Below are positions 24,346-39,532 of a stretch of DNA of 64,000 bases, one piece after another (within the stretch, counting starts at the first letter, position 1; every line of letters starts with the position of its first letter). A program made the position numbers and the translations under genes. Location: the NCBI GenBank assembly GCA_050084985.1, contig JBITNC010000001.1, positions 103,974,001 through 104,038,000 of the forward strand, written 5' to 3'. This DNA comes from Nageia nagi (lineage: Eukaryota; Pinophyta). The notes under the pieces were generated by a model. The model was not told the origin of the DNA, did not search any database, and was given only the letters and a program-made list of their open reading frames with translations.

Positions 24346-27343
24346 GTGCTCTACTCCATGTGTCACACTTTTTCATCTAAATGGATTGTTGATTCTAGTT
24401 GCACTAATCACCTATGCTTTGAAAAAGAAAAGTTTAAGAACTTTCACAAGTATAATAAGGATGTAGTTGTGATAGGTGATAACTCTACCCTTGAAGTCCA
24501 AGGAATTGGGAGTGTGCTAATTCATGGAAATGTTCTTAAAAATGTTCTCTATGTTCGTAAGTTAAGGATGAACCTTCTCTTCATGATACAAGTTGCTAGA
24601 AAAGGGTACTCTTTTGAGTGCAACTCTCAATCTTGGTGCATTAAGAAAGGACTTGCCACTTTGGTTAAAGGATCAATAAAAGATAATCTCTATATTATGG
24701 ATCAAGTTTCATCAAAGATGTGTCTTGCTTCTAGTGTGTGTTCTAAAGGTAATCTTTGAAACCATTGTTTAGGATATATTAACTATAAGAGTATTTAATT
24801 TATGAAAGAACAAGAACTTGTGAAAGGTTTGCCTTTAATTTCTTCTTTAATTGGTCTATGCGAGAAGTGCATTCTTGGTAAGATATATAGATAAAAGTTT
24901 GAAAAAGATAAGGCAACAAGAGCATCTCAACTTCTTCAACTTGTGCATTTAGATTTGATGGGTTTATTTTAGACAAGTTGCTTAGAGGAGCATCTTACAT
25001 ATTGACCTTCATTAATAACTTTAATAGGATGACCATTGGGTATCTACTTGAGCACAAGGATCAAACCTTTGAGAGTTTTAAGGTTTTGAAGGTCTTTATT
25101 GAGAATCAAACTAACCTTAAAATTAAGATTTTGAGATTAGATAATGGGAGAGAATATAATAGCAATGATTTCAATGACTATTGTGCTAATTATGGAATCA
25201 AGAGGTAGTTTACAATTCCATACACTCTTCAGTAGAACAATGTTGTTGAGAGGAAAAATAGAAAAATCATGGAGATGTCTAGATGCATGTTGGGTAATCT
25301 TCCTAAATTCTTATGGGGTGAAGCTATGAGCATTGCTATTTACACTTTGAATAGGTATCTCACAAAAGTATTTTTGAGTAAAATTCCTTTTAAGGCATGG
25401 TCAGGAACAAAACCAAATCGTTTACATCTTAGGGTGTTTGGTTGTGAAGCATTCTCCTACGTTATTTTTGAGAAAAAGAACAAGTTGGATAAAAGAGCTA
25501 AAAAATACATCTTTTTAGGTTATGATAGTTAGCATAGAGGCTACAGGCTCTACTCTCCAAACTATAAAGCAATGTTCATTTCAAAAGATGTAAAGTTCAA
25601 TGAACTTCTTGAAGAATCTACTTCTAATGAGGATGTTGATGATCTAGAGGACTCTTTAGTTACTCCTAGATGGTTGGATATTGATATAGATAAGTCACCA
25701 TAGGAAAAAAATTCTCCAGCACAAAAAGTAACAAGGAGCATGACCTTGAATAAATTTTTAATTGCCAAAATTGATAACAAACATGAGCCCTCAATCTTCA
25801 AAGAAGCTTCTAAACTTGAGTGTTGGATGGAAGCCATGAAAGTTAAGTATGAGGTGCTTATGAAAAATAAAACTTGGGACTTGGTTCTTGATCCTAATAA
25901 AAAGAATGTGATTGGTAATAAGTGGATCTTTAAGGTCAAGCTCAATTTAGTAGGAGATATTGAGAAATATAATACAAAGCTAGTAGCTAAAGGTTTTGCT
26001 TAGAAATATAATTTAGATTATAAAGAAAACTTTGCTCCCATGGTAAATATGCTTATTGTAAGAGTTATCCTTACTTTTTCTATAGTTAAAGGATGGAATG
26101 TTTTTCAACTTGACATCAAAAATGCATTTCTTAATGGTGATTTGGATGTGGAAATCTGCATGAATCAACCAGAAGGGTTTATTATGGAAGGTAAAGAGTC
26201 CTTAGTGTGCAAGCCAAAGAGGTATTTGTATGGAATTAAGCAAGCACCTCAAGCCTAGTACAGAAACATTTCAAGGTACTTCATAAATATTTGATTCTCC
26301 AAGTGTTTTTCTAACTCCAATCTATATGTTTTCAATAAAAGAAAAGATGTTGTTTTGATTCTCCTTTATGTGGATGATCTTTTGATTACTAGGAATAATG
26401 ATGAAATCATTCAAGAATGCATAACCAAACTTAAGGTAATGTTTGAAATGATTGATCTTATTCTATTGCACTACTATCTTAGAATGTAAGTGTATTAATA
26501 CAAAGATTGTACTTACCTTAATAAATCTAAGTATATATCAGACATCTTGCAAAAGTTTAGAATGGAGGAGTGTAGATATGCTACAATCTTAATCTCTCCT
26601 AGAATCACTACTTATCTAAGCTCTAACATTTAGTTAGTTAATACTATAGCTTATAGATAATTAATTGGTAGTCTTTTGTATTATCTTTTGTATTTTACTA
26701 TATCTAGGCCAGATATTACCTTTGCACTAAATTTGATGGCACAATTCATGCAAAAACCATATGTTGAGCACCACAATGTTGTTAAAAAAATCTTGAGGTA
26801 TGTTGCAAGAACTAAGGATCTTGCTCTCAAGTATTCCAAGTTGCCCTCATTTGTTCTCTTTAGATTCTCAGATTATGACTATGGGGGAGATAGATATGAC
26901 AAGAAGTCAACCTCTATGTATGTGTTTAGCATTGGTTCAAGTGCTATCTCTTGGGCTTCTAAGAAGCAACCTACTATTTTTGTTTCCACCATAGAAGCTA
27001 AATATCATGCCATGTCTATTGTAGCCCAAGAAGTTATTTGGCTAAGGCATATTTTGAAAGAAATTAGATATGAGCAAGATGCTTATCTTTGATTTTTTTA
27101 GATAATCAATCACCTATTTCTTTTTCTAAGAATCTAATATTCTATCAAAGAATAAAACTTGTGGAAATCCATGGCCATTTTATCAAGGAGAAGGTTTTTG
27201 ATGGCATCATACACTTGGAGTATTGTCCATCCACCTTGAACTTTATTGATTTGTTCACAAAGATATTCTTGAAAGCTCAATTCTATAAGCTTAAATATGC
27301 TATCAGGTTGGTAAATTTTTCTTTAAGGGGGAGTGAAGTTTGA
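24346..27343 (+). pseudogene. Copia pol relic: protease, integrase, RT, RNase H
   Basis: Protease: WIVDSSCTNHLC near 24380, with DSS where the active site is normally DSG. Integrase: LVHLDLMG (24945), RLDNGREYNSNDF (25135) and NNVVERKNR (25240) carry the three acidic positions. FLGYDS follows near 25520. RT: NKWIFKVKLN (25918), FQLDIKNAFLNGDLD (26105), QPEGF, GIKQAPQA (26233) and an intact YVDD at 26367-26378. RNase H: SRPDITFALN (26703), SAISWASKKQP, TIEAKYHAMS and EVIWLRHIL (to 27060), then a tail to 27343. At least ten stops are TAG at expected Gln or Trp sites, for example 25206. The whole is dead, but the frame is otherwise well kept. Confidence 0.88.
27323..27333 (+). promoter_or_regulatory. 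Polypurine tract 1 of copia
   Basis: The word ttaagggggag overlaps the end of the RNase H frame. An identical word lies at 28147. Either could prime plus-strand synthesis. Confidence 0.6.
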
Positions 27344-27489
27344 ATTCTTGTGTTAAATTCATATTTGTGATGACAACTTCAACTCTAGGAGGATTTTGTG
27401 TTGTATAGTGTTGATTTTGTTATACACCTTTATGATAAGTTTGCTCTGCATGAAGAACTTATTGTACAAAATTTTAAAAGTTAAAATTG

Positions 27490-27692
27490 ACTAATCTAGC
27501 ACTATTTATGTGAGGAACTCTTATGTGTCTTTTGGTACTATTTAGTTATCCATATGTGAGGAACTCATATGAGTATACCCTATTTTTTGGTCAATCTAGC
27601 ATTGTTCAGTTATCCATGTGTGATGAACTCTTATGTATCTTTTGGCATTATTTAGTTATACATATGTGAGGAACTCATATGTGCATGATCTA
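27490..27692 (+). repeat. Two-copy ~100-bp tandem repeat
   Basis: Copies about 27490-27588 and 27589-27692 share aatctagca, ga-gaactcttatgt, ttttgg, ttagttat and tatgtgaggaactcatatg. It lies between the two polypurine tracts in the copia 3' untranslated part. Confidence 0.75.
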
Positions 27693-28146
27693 TTTTGTAA
27701 TGATAATCAACACATGTTTTATATATTGTAGGTGACTATAATATTTTGGCATGGCATCTTCATGATGACTTATAGTGCACCATTGATCAATTCATGATGG
27801 CATATGTATGATTCATCTATCCTTGTAGATATGAATATGATGTGTCTAATTTATCTTGTTATTTGAGCTACTTATGACTTGCAGGTTCCTTTGAGATTGT
27901 AGGTTACTAACCTTAGCCATGTAAACTCTTGGACACTCTTCATGACTTTCAGTTGGATGACTACTTCATGTACATTGAAACTAGTTGTGGTTAATGATTG
28001 TATTTGGCAAAGTAGTGAGTCTCAAACTAGATCATTATTACTTCATAAATATGTAAAAAATTCTCATATCCATTGTATTTATTTGGAGGATAACTCTCTT
28101 ACTTTATCTTCTTCTTCTCTCTTACTCGCTCTATCCCAATATTGCA

Positions 28147-28157
28147 TTAAGGGGGAG
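28147..28157 (+). promoter_or_regulatory. Polypurine tract 2 and start of the 3' LTR
   Basis: ttaagggggag is followed at 28158 by TGTTGGAATGTATAA, a common opening for plant copia LTRs. Confidence 0.65.
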
Positions 28158-28700
28158 TGTTGGAATGTATAATACATTATTGTAAAAGTTTGTATTAAAT
28201 ATTCTATGTGAATTCACTATTACTTAGGGGTATAATTTGATACATTAAGTATTTATGTGAATATGATAATGTAACTTGTCCTACACTCCATGACATGAGC
28301 ATTTCCCTTAGGTAAAAGGATGTGCATGCCATGCTTTTGTACATTGGATAAAATGGCGATTCAAAAAGAGATTTTGGCCTATAAACATAAGGCTTCCTCT
28401 TTACGATCATACACCAATTATGGAGGTAGTTTAGGATTGTTCTTGTTATAGTTCAATTCTCTCACTAACTAAGCCTTTTCATTCATTCAAAGGACCTCTA
28501 GCTATAATAAATTTATACAAAATGTGCTCTGCATCCTTAACCTCCTAAAGAGTGACCTTTGAATCAATTTCTTCTATATAAATAATTCCCTTCTTATATA
28601 TACTTGGTAGATACCATCTCCCACTCAATTTGATACATGTTGGATACTAATACTCATACTCAAATTTGATCCTACAATTATTTTCTTACAATGAAAGCTT
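28158..28700 (+). repeat. Probable copia 3' LTR, right end undefined
   Basis: Begins TGTTGGAATG directly after a polypurine tract. The 3' limit is a guess from usual copia LTR length; no second copy is present to define it. Confidence 0.4.
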
Positions 28701-28772
28701 CCTTTCCTTCATAACTACTAGAGCCATTGGTGTCTCAATATCGATACAATTGATGCTTTCTAGAATCCCCAT

Positions 28773-30070
28773 CTACCTCATAATGAATTTAAATACCATA
28801 AGGATTAGACTTTGATGATATAATTTATTTTCATGATTTTTATGATAATCCTTGGCCACCTTATTTACTTCAACATACATAAAGGCTTGTATGTTCATTT
28901 TCATTCCTTTGAGTTGATTCAGGAAGCTAAAGTGGAAACTCCTGATCGAGAGATTGGTGATATCTAAAGTAATAAATTGAATGATGACTAGGGTAACTTT
29001 TTTCCATGGCTCTAAGAGAGAAATATGATCAAACCCTCCATGTTTCTCATGATGTAGATTTGGGCATCCTTTGAAAAATTTGGTAAGCCCCATCTTGGGG
29101 CTATGATTATTCCACCTAAACATTTCATCCAACACTGAAAGCTTCATCAACTTAGTAAGGATATTCTAGTTCACTTGGAAATCAATGCTAAAAAATTTTA
29201 TAGTCCCTCCTTTTCAACTCTTTAAGAAATTTTAGGAGATATCTTCATTATGGCCATCAAATTTCTTCAATAAATTAAGTAAACCCTAACTTTACAATTG
29301 GAGAGATGTTTAGCTTGCTTGACTCTAATTCAGAATTTGGTCTATTAATATCCATATTCAAGTTGGGTTCCATTATCTTAGGGATCCATTTCTTTGAATT
29401 TCAACACCCAAGCTTATTTATATATAAATAACCCAAATTCCTACCTTCATGGGATTGTCACTCCTTGAGAATCCCCATCCACTTAACTTGTAAATCATCA
29501 AGGTGAATACTAAAGTAAGAGCCACCTCGTATGAGCTAACACCACCCCTTGCTTGGATGGTATTTTTGTGTCCCTCATTTCATCATATCCTTCTATCATA
29601 ACACCCTTATTATAATCTAATGGAGTAATATATTGATGATATAAGAGAAAGCCCTATCCCAATATCTTGGAAAAGATAAATATATCCTTTTTCCTCCTCA
29701 TAATCTATTGATGTAATCCCTCCCTCTTGAATAACATGCGATCCATTTGGGAACCTTTATACTTATGAGAGAGCTTACAAATTAACCATAATACATTAAT
29801 AGGTAAGAACTAACATAACCTACACCCTATCCATATGGAATTTTCTTTTCTAAAATTTCAATTATCAAATAGAGAGCCTCTCTTGATATGGGACCATAGT
29901 TTCCACATCACATCCACTTGGTACTCACTTTCCAACTCAAGCCAACTCATCCATCTAATCTAATACTTGCTACACAACATAGCCTTTCTTAATTTGAAAT
30001 TAAAACTCAACAAACTCGTAAAGATTTGGCTCTTGCTAATTTCATTTTTTGGCTTAATCTTGATCCTCCT
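28773..30070 (-). pseudogene. Unidentified decayed coding stretch left of the LINE
   Basis: The minus strand holds an open 125-codon piece (29150-28773) with GGFDHISLLEPWKKVTLVII, FHFSFLNQLKGMKMNIQAF and YVEVNKVAKDYHKNHENKLY. Upstream, 30000-29500 also reads protein-like in pieces (SWLELESEYQVDVMWKLW, MRRKKDIFIF, VVLAHTRWLLL) with stops. I do not recognise a family. It could be a former ORF of an element into which the LINE inserted, or LINE 3' flank read by chance. Confidence 0.35.
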
Positions 30071-30079
30071 TGGCTAATG

Positions 30080-33000
30080 TATCAAATCAATCTAGGAAGT
30101 CAGTCTCTCAAATATTTTTGGTCCTTCATGTTTACTTATTTGTTAGCTAGATGATCAACTATATTATTAGACTCTTAGTAATCATGGAGAATGGTGACAT
30201 GATCCACACCATTGATGATACATATAGACTCCATCATATTACTTATATCCCATATAGGCAAAGAGTTGCCCTTTAGTAGGTTGATAACATTTGCTGAATC
30301 TCCTATAATAATCCAATTGGTACACCTACACCTACTAATCATGGAGAGACTAATAAATACCATCCTATCATTCATAAAATGATCATCTATTAATTCCCAT
30401 AATTTACCCAATATCATCTTAATCCTTTTTAAATGGACTCTCATTACTCCTATAGCCCTATTTGATCTTGGGTTGCCTTCATAGGAGCCATTAAAATTAA
30501 TGGTCAACCATCCTATAGGAAGGAATATCTAATGGTATTGCTTATGAGGATGTTTCTCCTTGATATCAATTATTTTCTCTAACCCCTAGTTTAATAGGAT
30601 TGGATCATCCCCCATGGAATCCCAAATAACTTTAAACTTAACAATAGAAATATTCTCCAAGGTAAAGTGTAAGATCCTTTAGGAAACTTGAATGGAATCC
30701 AAGCTAGTTTCCTTAAAAACTCAATGATTTTGTTACTTCCATATTCCACACCAAAAATGTGCCAAACTTAACTCCCATAAATTATGCAATCTTGTGTTGG
30801 TGAAGGTGCTCTCCCATTAGATAAATATCTCCTTAATAGTTTAGGAAAGAACCTTATCTATCTTAAATTGCTAAAAAAACATATAAGAACATCTCTTGGA
30901 TAAAATCATAGTGAATTAATAAATGATCAACTAATTCATCCACTTTTTTTAATAGGATATATCTATTTACCAGCTTAAATCCCCTCCTCCTCAAGTTTTC
31001 TAGCATAAGAATCCTACTCAAACTAGTCATCCATATAAAAAGGCTACTATAGGTATAAGGTGTTTGACTTGGACTTTTTTAGCTACATATCAGGGGTGGT
31101 TGTTGATGTTGAAAACTTGGTATTCAAACTTGATTGGGTACCTCCCATGTTTCTCTTTTTCCTACATGAAGGTATCCTCCCTATGATGAGGGAGAATGTA
31201 AGCTTTTAGCATCTTATTAATCAACACTAGAGCTAATTTTTGAGGTGTCATCTAATTATCAAGCTCTAGTATCTTATAAGATTTCCTCTCCTCTCCATAA
31301 AGATATTTGGCTACTAGATTCCCATGCTTTCTAGGAATTCTTCTCACAAGAGGGATCAGACTCCTTTGTTCCATCAAGGGACCCTCCATGATGCATTTAT
31401 CCATCTAGAAGTTTACATAATTATTATTCTCAATGACCCAAGCTCTATTGCTTTAGAGAAAGTCCTTAGTAATTTGAAATCTATTCTAGAATGAAGAGCC
31501 AACTCTTGTATTATCCTCATCAAGGAAGGAGGAATTCGAAACATATTTTGAGTTAATGATCTTTACCCAAGGGTTATCTTCATTCATTATAATTTTCCAT
31601 CTAAGCTTCCCTAGAAGAGACATATTCATTTTTCAAGGTTCTTATTACCAAGGCCCCCTGAGAAAAGGGAAGGAAAACCTTCTTCCAAGTCACCAAGGCC
31701 ATTGTTTTCTTATCCTTTATGCCTTTCCATAGGAAATATCTTTGAATTTTAATTATTTTCTCCTAGACCATAATCAAAATTTTAAATATAAACATTAAAT
31801 AATTTCATAAACTCTAGATAATTGAATTAATTAGTTGAAGATTCCTTCCTTGATAAGTAATAAATCTTCTTTACACCCTACTAGATTTGAGAAAACTATT
31901 TAATGATTGGATCCCATAAGGCCTCTTTCATGCATCTCTTAAAGAGTGACATTACTAGATAGGTAGTAGGAAGTTCCTTGATAGAACATTCGAAGATTCT
32001 AGCCACTCTTTATTGTAACACTAACTCAGTATTGTAAAAGACTAGATTGCTCTTCAAAAAATTAATATTTTAACTTGTAGTAGCTTCATAATGATCTAAA
32101 AGGTTCATAATAACCTTAGCTTAAGAAATAGAGGATTAGGTAGAAATCAAAGTGTCATCCATAAACTATTGATAAGATACAAGAGGTTAATCACCTATAG
32201 GCTTGATACCATAAATCCTTCCACATCAAGTGGCTTTCATAACACATCTCCCTTGGTAGAACCCCCTTTTACCTTGAAAGTAACCAACTACAACCCCATT
32301 GTTAAGCACCAAAAAGGATATTGAAGAAATCCATGCTTTAATCAAGGAAGTCCAATCCTCCTTAAACCTAAATCAAGATAAAATCTTAATATGGAATGAC
32401 CAATCCATCCTATCATATACCTTAATAACATCAAGATTAAGTAACATTCCCTTATTTGCTAATTTTTCCACTAAGTGGGATCATGGATAACAATGATACC
32501 CTCTAGGATTTGATGACCTTAAACAAAATGCCCTTGATTAGGACTAATAATTATCAAAAGAATAGATTTAATATGGTTAACTAAAAAATTTGACATAATT
32601 TATATACAAAGTTGCAAATACTAATAGGGAAAAACTTACGAAAAGAATTAGCTCCAGGCACCTTAGGAATTAGAGAAATGAAGATAGAATTCACATATTT
32701 AGGATTTTATTTAGATGATTGGAAAGTTTACATTGTATCAACAATATCATTACCCAATATGTTGAAAAATGATTAAAAGAATTACCCTACAAAGCCATAT
32801 GAATCAAGTACTTTTGATCCTCCCATATCACATACTATCGCATAAATCTCCTTCTCCTCAAACTTGCTGCTAAGGAAGTTATTAAGTTGATCCATCATCA
32901 TATTTAGGATATTGTGGAGAAGTTTGTTAATCACTCACTATTGGGAAGTAAACTATTGTCCAAAGAGATCAAGGAAGAAGGAGACTCCCTCATCTCCAAT

Positions 33001-34215
33001 TTTTGATAAGTCCTTAGTTATAGATCCATTCGCACATTGAATTTCCTTAATTGAACTATGGCTCTGATGCCTTAAGGTCAAAACATGGAAAAACTTATTA
33101 TTCCTATCCCTATCATTCATCCAATTAATGTTGAATTTTTGCTTCCTCATGATCTCCTCCTAGTCTAGATTAGTATGCCATTGCTCCAAGACCTCTTTTT
33201 CTTTAGATTTGACCTCCTATGTGGAACCATGAACCTAAATATGTTTTTCTAAGGCATTCATTTGATTTTGAATATTCACTATCCTTGTAGCCAAGAATCT
33301 AAAGGTCTCTCTATTCTAAATCTTAATATTATTCTTGATAAATCATAATTTCTTGGCAACTTGAGCTAGAGATGACTTGGTGAAGATTTTCTTCTACCAC
33401 TTTTTTATATTATCTTATAAACTCTCATGATTCAACCACATCTTTTCAAAGAAAAAAGGAGCATTGAACTATCATATCTCATCATAGGTTTACCATAACA
33501 ACATATTGTGATTAGAGATGAACTTTGGATAACCTATAAGAGTAGAATCCTCAAACTTAGTGATAGAGTCCTGGAGATGAGAACTCTATATAACCTTTCC
33601 TATATATGAAAGTGTCTACACCTATCATTGGTCAAAGTAAACTTGGTTCTTATAAGCTCCATATCCATCAAATTATTCTCATTTAAAAAAGTTGTAAAAT
33701 CTTTTATACTATCCATAAAACCTTCCATCCTCATCCCATATTATCTGAATGATATAATGAGGAGATAGAGTCCCTAGTGAGGATCCAACAAATCCTAAAA
33801 AATGCCTCCAACATCTAATTCAAAGAAGATAAAAAAAATTTCATCCTTGCACAAGTCATTGGATCATACACATTTGTAATGATAAACACTTCCTCTGTAT
33901 CTAAGGAAGTAAAATGAATAGAGCAAAAGTTAGAGCTAGAGATAATTACCCTGCCTTCATACTTATTACCATCCTACATGCACAAAATACCACTTGAATT
34001 CCCTTCAACATGAACAAATATATATGTTTCCTTCTTTTGAAGCATATTTTTGATGGAAGTAGCGTTTCCATCAATATTATTGATGGAAGTAACCTTTCCA
34101 TCAATATTTTTTATTTCTTGAAGCAAGATAATCTTCAATTTCAAATCTTTTTTCAAAGCATATAAGCTTTTATATCTTTTGGAATCATATATACCCCTTA
34201 TATTCCCTATTATAA
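30080..34215 (-). pseudogene. LINE ORF2 relic: endonuclease, RT, RNase H
   Basis: Endonuclease start (34212-34100): IIIGNIRGIYDSKRYKSL, then LKLKIILLQEIK, the usual W-N-x-RG ... LQE-x-K with W changed to G. Pre-RT region (33150-32953): DRDRNNKFFHVLTLRHQSH, and FFLDLFGQ. RT: LNLDVIKVYDRMDWSF (32441-32392), NNGVVVGYF, RGFYQGRC and an intact FMDD at 32165-32154. RNase H (30507-30175): INFNGSYEGNPRSN, where the first catalytic Asp is Asn, and IIGDSANVINLL with its Asp kept. A zinc-binding connector between RT and RNase H is only vaguely visible. Multiple stops and frame changes; not functional. Confidence 0.85.
34051..34110. repeat. 30-bp tandem duplication of a hairpin-forming word in the endonuclease
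   Basis: 34051-34080 and 34081-34110 differ at three bases. With the preceding T, each holds TTGATGGAA, a short spacer and TTCCATCAA, an inverted repeat. The length is a multiple of three, so it adds ten codons in frame (NIDG repeated in translation). Confidence 0.9.
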
Positions 34216-34299
34216 TTCTAATTGCATTCTATATTTCTTCTTTCCCCTAAAGAGGGTAGCCTAAGCTCCCTTAGCTATGTCTGCTTTAGTCTCCTAATA

Positions 34300-35745
34300 C
34301 CTCACCACTCATTTCAAGGGTCTCCATTGCTACTCCTTCTCCACATTGCCATGTTTTTTTTTTCTTTTTTGATTTCAAATTCACCCTATATTAGTTAAAT
34401 TGGCTTTCTCTTAAGATCTTGAATCCTCCATATCATCTCAAAACTTCCCATCTAGATATGGGATGTGAGAAGCTCGGTCCAAAAGATCCGCCATGGTTCT
34501 TTTATCCCATTCCCAAATGTCCATTTTTGATTGAGATACTATCACCCTCTCCACAACTGCACCTTGTAGTTTCTCACCAAATTGAATTTGATATTCCACT
34601 TCCATTTCTATACATTTCCCCCCCCCTCAATAATATAACCTCCTCTTTCTCCTTGTCTTTTATATGGATCGATACCACACCCTCTTCCACTTTTTCTTTC
34701 TTATCTTGAATAGACAACATAAGTTCCTCTCTTAAAATTTGGGAATCATCCAATGTTCTATCACCCACCTATAGGTAGATATTTCCTTCATTGGATACTC
34801 CAACTAAGGCTCAACCACTTCCAAACAAGCGAAAGCAGTGTGCATGGGGACCAATTCATCAACCTTTGATCCTATAAGACCTAAGGTTTTACCTCTTTCT
34901 TTTCTAATACCTTCTCAAGCTTGTTATGTCTTTCTCTTCCTTTCTTATTATTTCATTGCATGCTTCACAAGTTTACAAGGGGTTCTCATACCCTATTAGT
35001 TGAGTCCATTCTTCAAGCTTAGAGAGCAAATCTATAGAATCAAGAAGATCTATAATGGGATAGATACTAACATAAATTCAAGAAAAGATAATTTGCAACT
35101 TAGCTTTGGTAGCTTTATTGATGGTAATCAAATCTTTAATCTAGTTACCAATCCCCGCAAAGAAATCCACATAAGTCTAGGTAAACATACCCAAATTGGT
35201 ATAGAAGTAATACTTTAGGTATTTGAATTAAAATTTGGCTAGTATTTCTTAAGAAACATGGCCTATTGACCAAACATCTACAACTCTTCATAAAACATTT
35301 GTTGGATATCATCCCCCATATAGAACGTGATATGAAAAAACTCATTTAAAAGAGCTACAATATCAAAACATCCCACTATATTCCACTTTTAGAATTCCCA
35401 TTATATAATCATATCAATATTCAATCTAGGTCCCAAAAACTTATCAATCAAGTTCAATACCTCTTCCATAACATGTAGATTATAGAAGTTCTTTAGAGGA
35501 GAGATAATAGCCCCCCTTTCCACTTGGGCATGGAATACCTTTTTATTTTGGGGCACAATGTCAAGAGGCTTGAGATCCACCCTTTCCAGAATAATATCAA
35601 CATGAATGTCCTTTCTTGTATACCTACCATCTACCTCTTTCAAAACCTTAGGGACTAACCTATCGTCTTAGTTTGGGAAGAAACTAGACCTACTAACACC
35701 CCACCCCTTTGTCATTCTCCTTTCTCCTCCACCACTCTCACTCAT
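34300..35745 (-). pseudogene. LINE ORF1 relic with DUF4283-like core
   Basis: ORF1 proteins of plant L1 elements bind element RNA. The frame starts MSESGGGERRMTKGWGVSR at 35745 and continues through one stop into KEVDGRYTRKDIHVDIIL, then KKVFHAQVERGAIISPLKNF and EEVLNLIDKFLGPRLNIDM (to 35401). Next come EFFHITFYMGDDIQQMFYEE and SIPIWVCLPRLMWISL, a worn version of the P-x-WVRLP-x-LP-x-x-FW word of DUF4283. A Lys/Glu-rich stretch (34768-34574) is probably its C-terminal part. The zinc knuckle expected near the end was not seen. Confidence 0.68.
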
Positions 35746-36231
35746 TTTTTGAAGTAATAGTAGCATCCTTTTTTCTTATATTTATTATAATCATGTTGGT
35801 ACATTAGTATAAATTTAATTTATGTTATTGATTTATTTCTTTAGCTAGCTAAGAGGTATTGTGTAACTACTTCAATCATATAAGAATATTTTTATCCTCC
35901 TTGCAATTTTGGCTATTTAGTGGTATTATTTAAAATACTAATATATCATGCTTGATATCATGTAGAGTGGCAATTAAGAGTCACTATAGATGATTACAAA
36001 TATTTAGAAACGAAGGTTAATAATGACCATGTCCCTAAACTAGTGAATCGATGTGATGATAGCAAGGGTTATCCCTAATAGGATAAGCTTATGAACTACT
36101 CACCCAAAATATAAACTTTAGCCCCATATACTTAGAGTTCATTAGGGATTCATCCATATTTTTGAGTTTCAACCATACATAGGAAGCCATGAACCATCAT
36201 ATTTCATCTATCACTTGGGCTAGTTAGCCCT
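35746..36231. other. Gene-less spacer between LINE and chromovirus
   Basis: AT-rich, no recognisable domain. The LINE 5' untranslated region may begin here. Confidence 0.4.
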
Positions 36232-36236
36232 AAGGA
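36232..36236. repeat. Target-site duplication, left (aagga)
   Basis: Five bases before the left LTR. They match 47182-47186 (aaggg) at four of five positions. Confidence 0.6.
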
Positions 36237-39434
<3,198 letters not shown>

Positions 39435-39436
39435 TT

Positions 39437-39449
39437 TGGTATTAAAGCC
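39437..39449 (+). promoter_or_regulatory. Primer-binding site (initiator Met tRNA type)
   Basis: TGGTATTAAAGCC follows the left LTR by two bases and differs from TGGTATCAGAGCC at two positions (C to T, G to A). Confidence 0.8.
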
Positions 39450-39532
39450 TAGGTCACTTAGTATGTAAATGCTTTCTTGCACATAGTATTCCACATGAAC
39501 CTAATTCAACTTCTATTTGTGTCTTTCAAGCT

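Larger units (their letters stand above)
23369..28157 (+). mobile_element. Decayed Ty1/copia retrotransposon
   Basis: Gag, protease, integrase, RT and RNase H follow in copia order (integrase before RT) with about twenty stops. Two polypurine tracts (27323, 28147) follow the coding part. Only the 3' end is defined, and no 5' LTR was found. The left boundary given is the gag start, so the true element is longer. Confidence 0.8.
30080..35745 (-). mobile_element. L1-like non-LTR retrotransposon (LINE) with RNase H, degenerate
   Basis: Reading leftwards: ORF1 with a DUF4283-like core, an AP-type endonuclease, RT with a FxDD box, and an RNase H domain. This is the architecture of plant L1-clade LINEs. 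No poly-A tail or target duplication could be placed, so the limits are those of coding traces. Both ORFs carry many stops. Confidence 0.82.
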
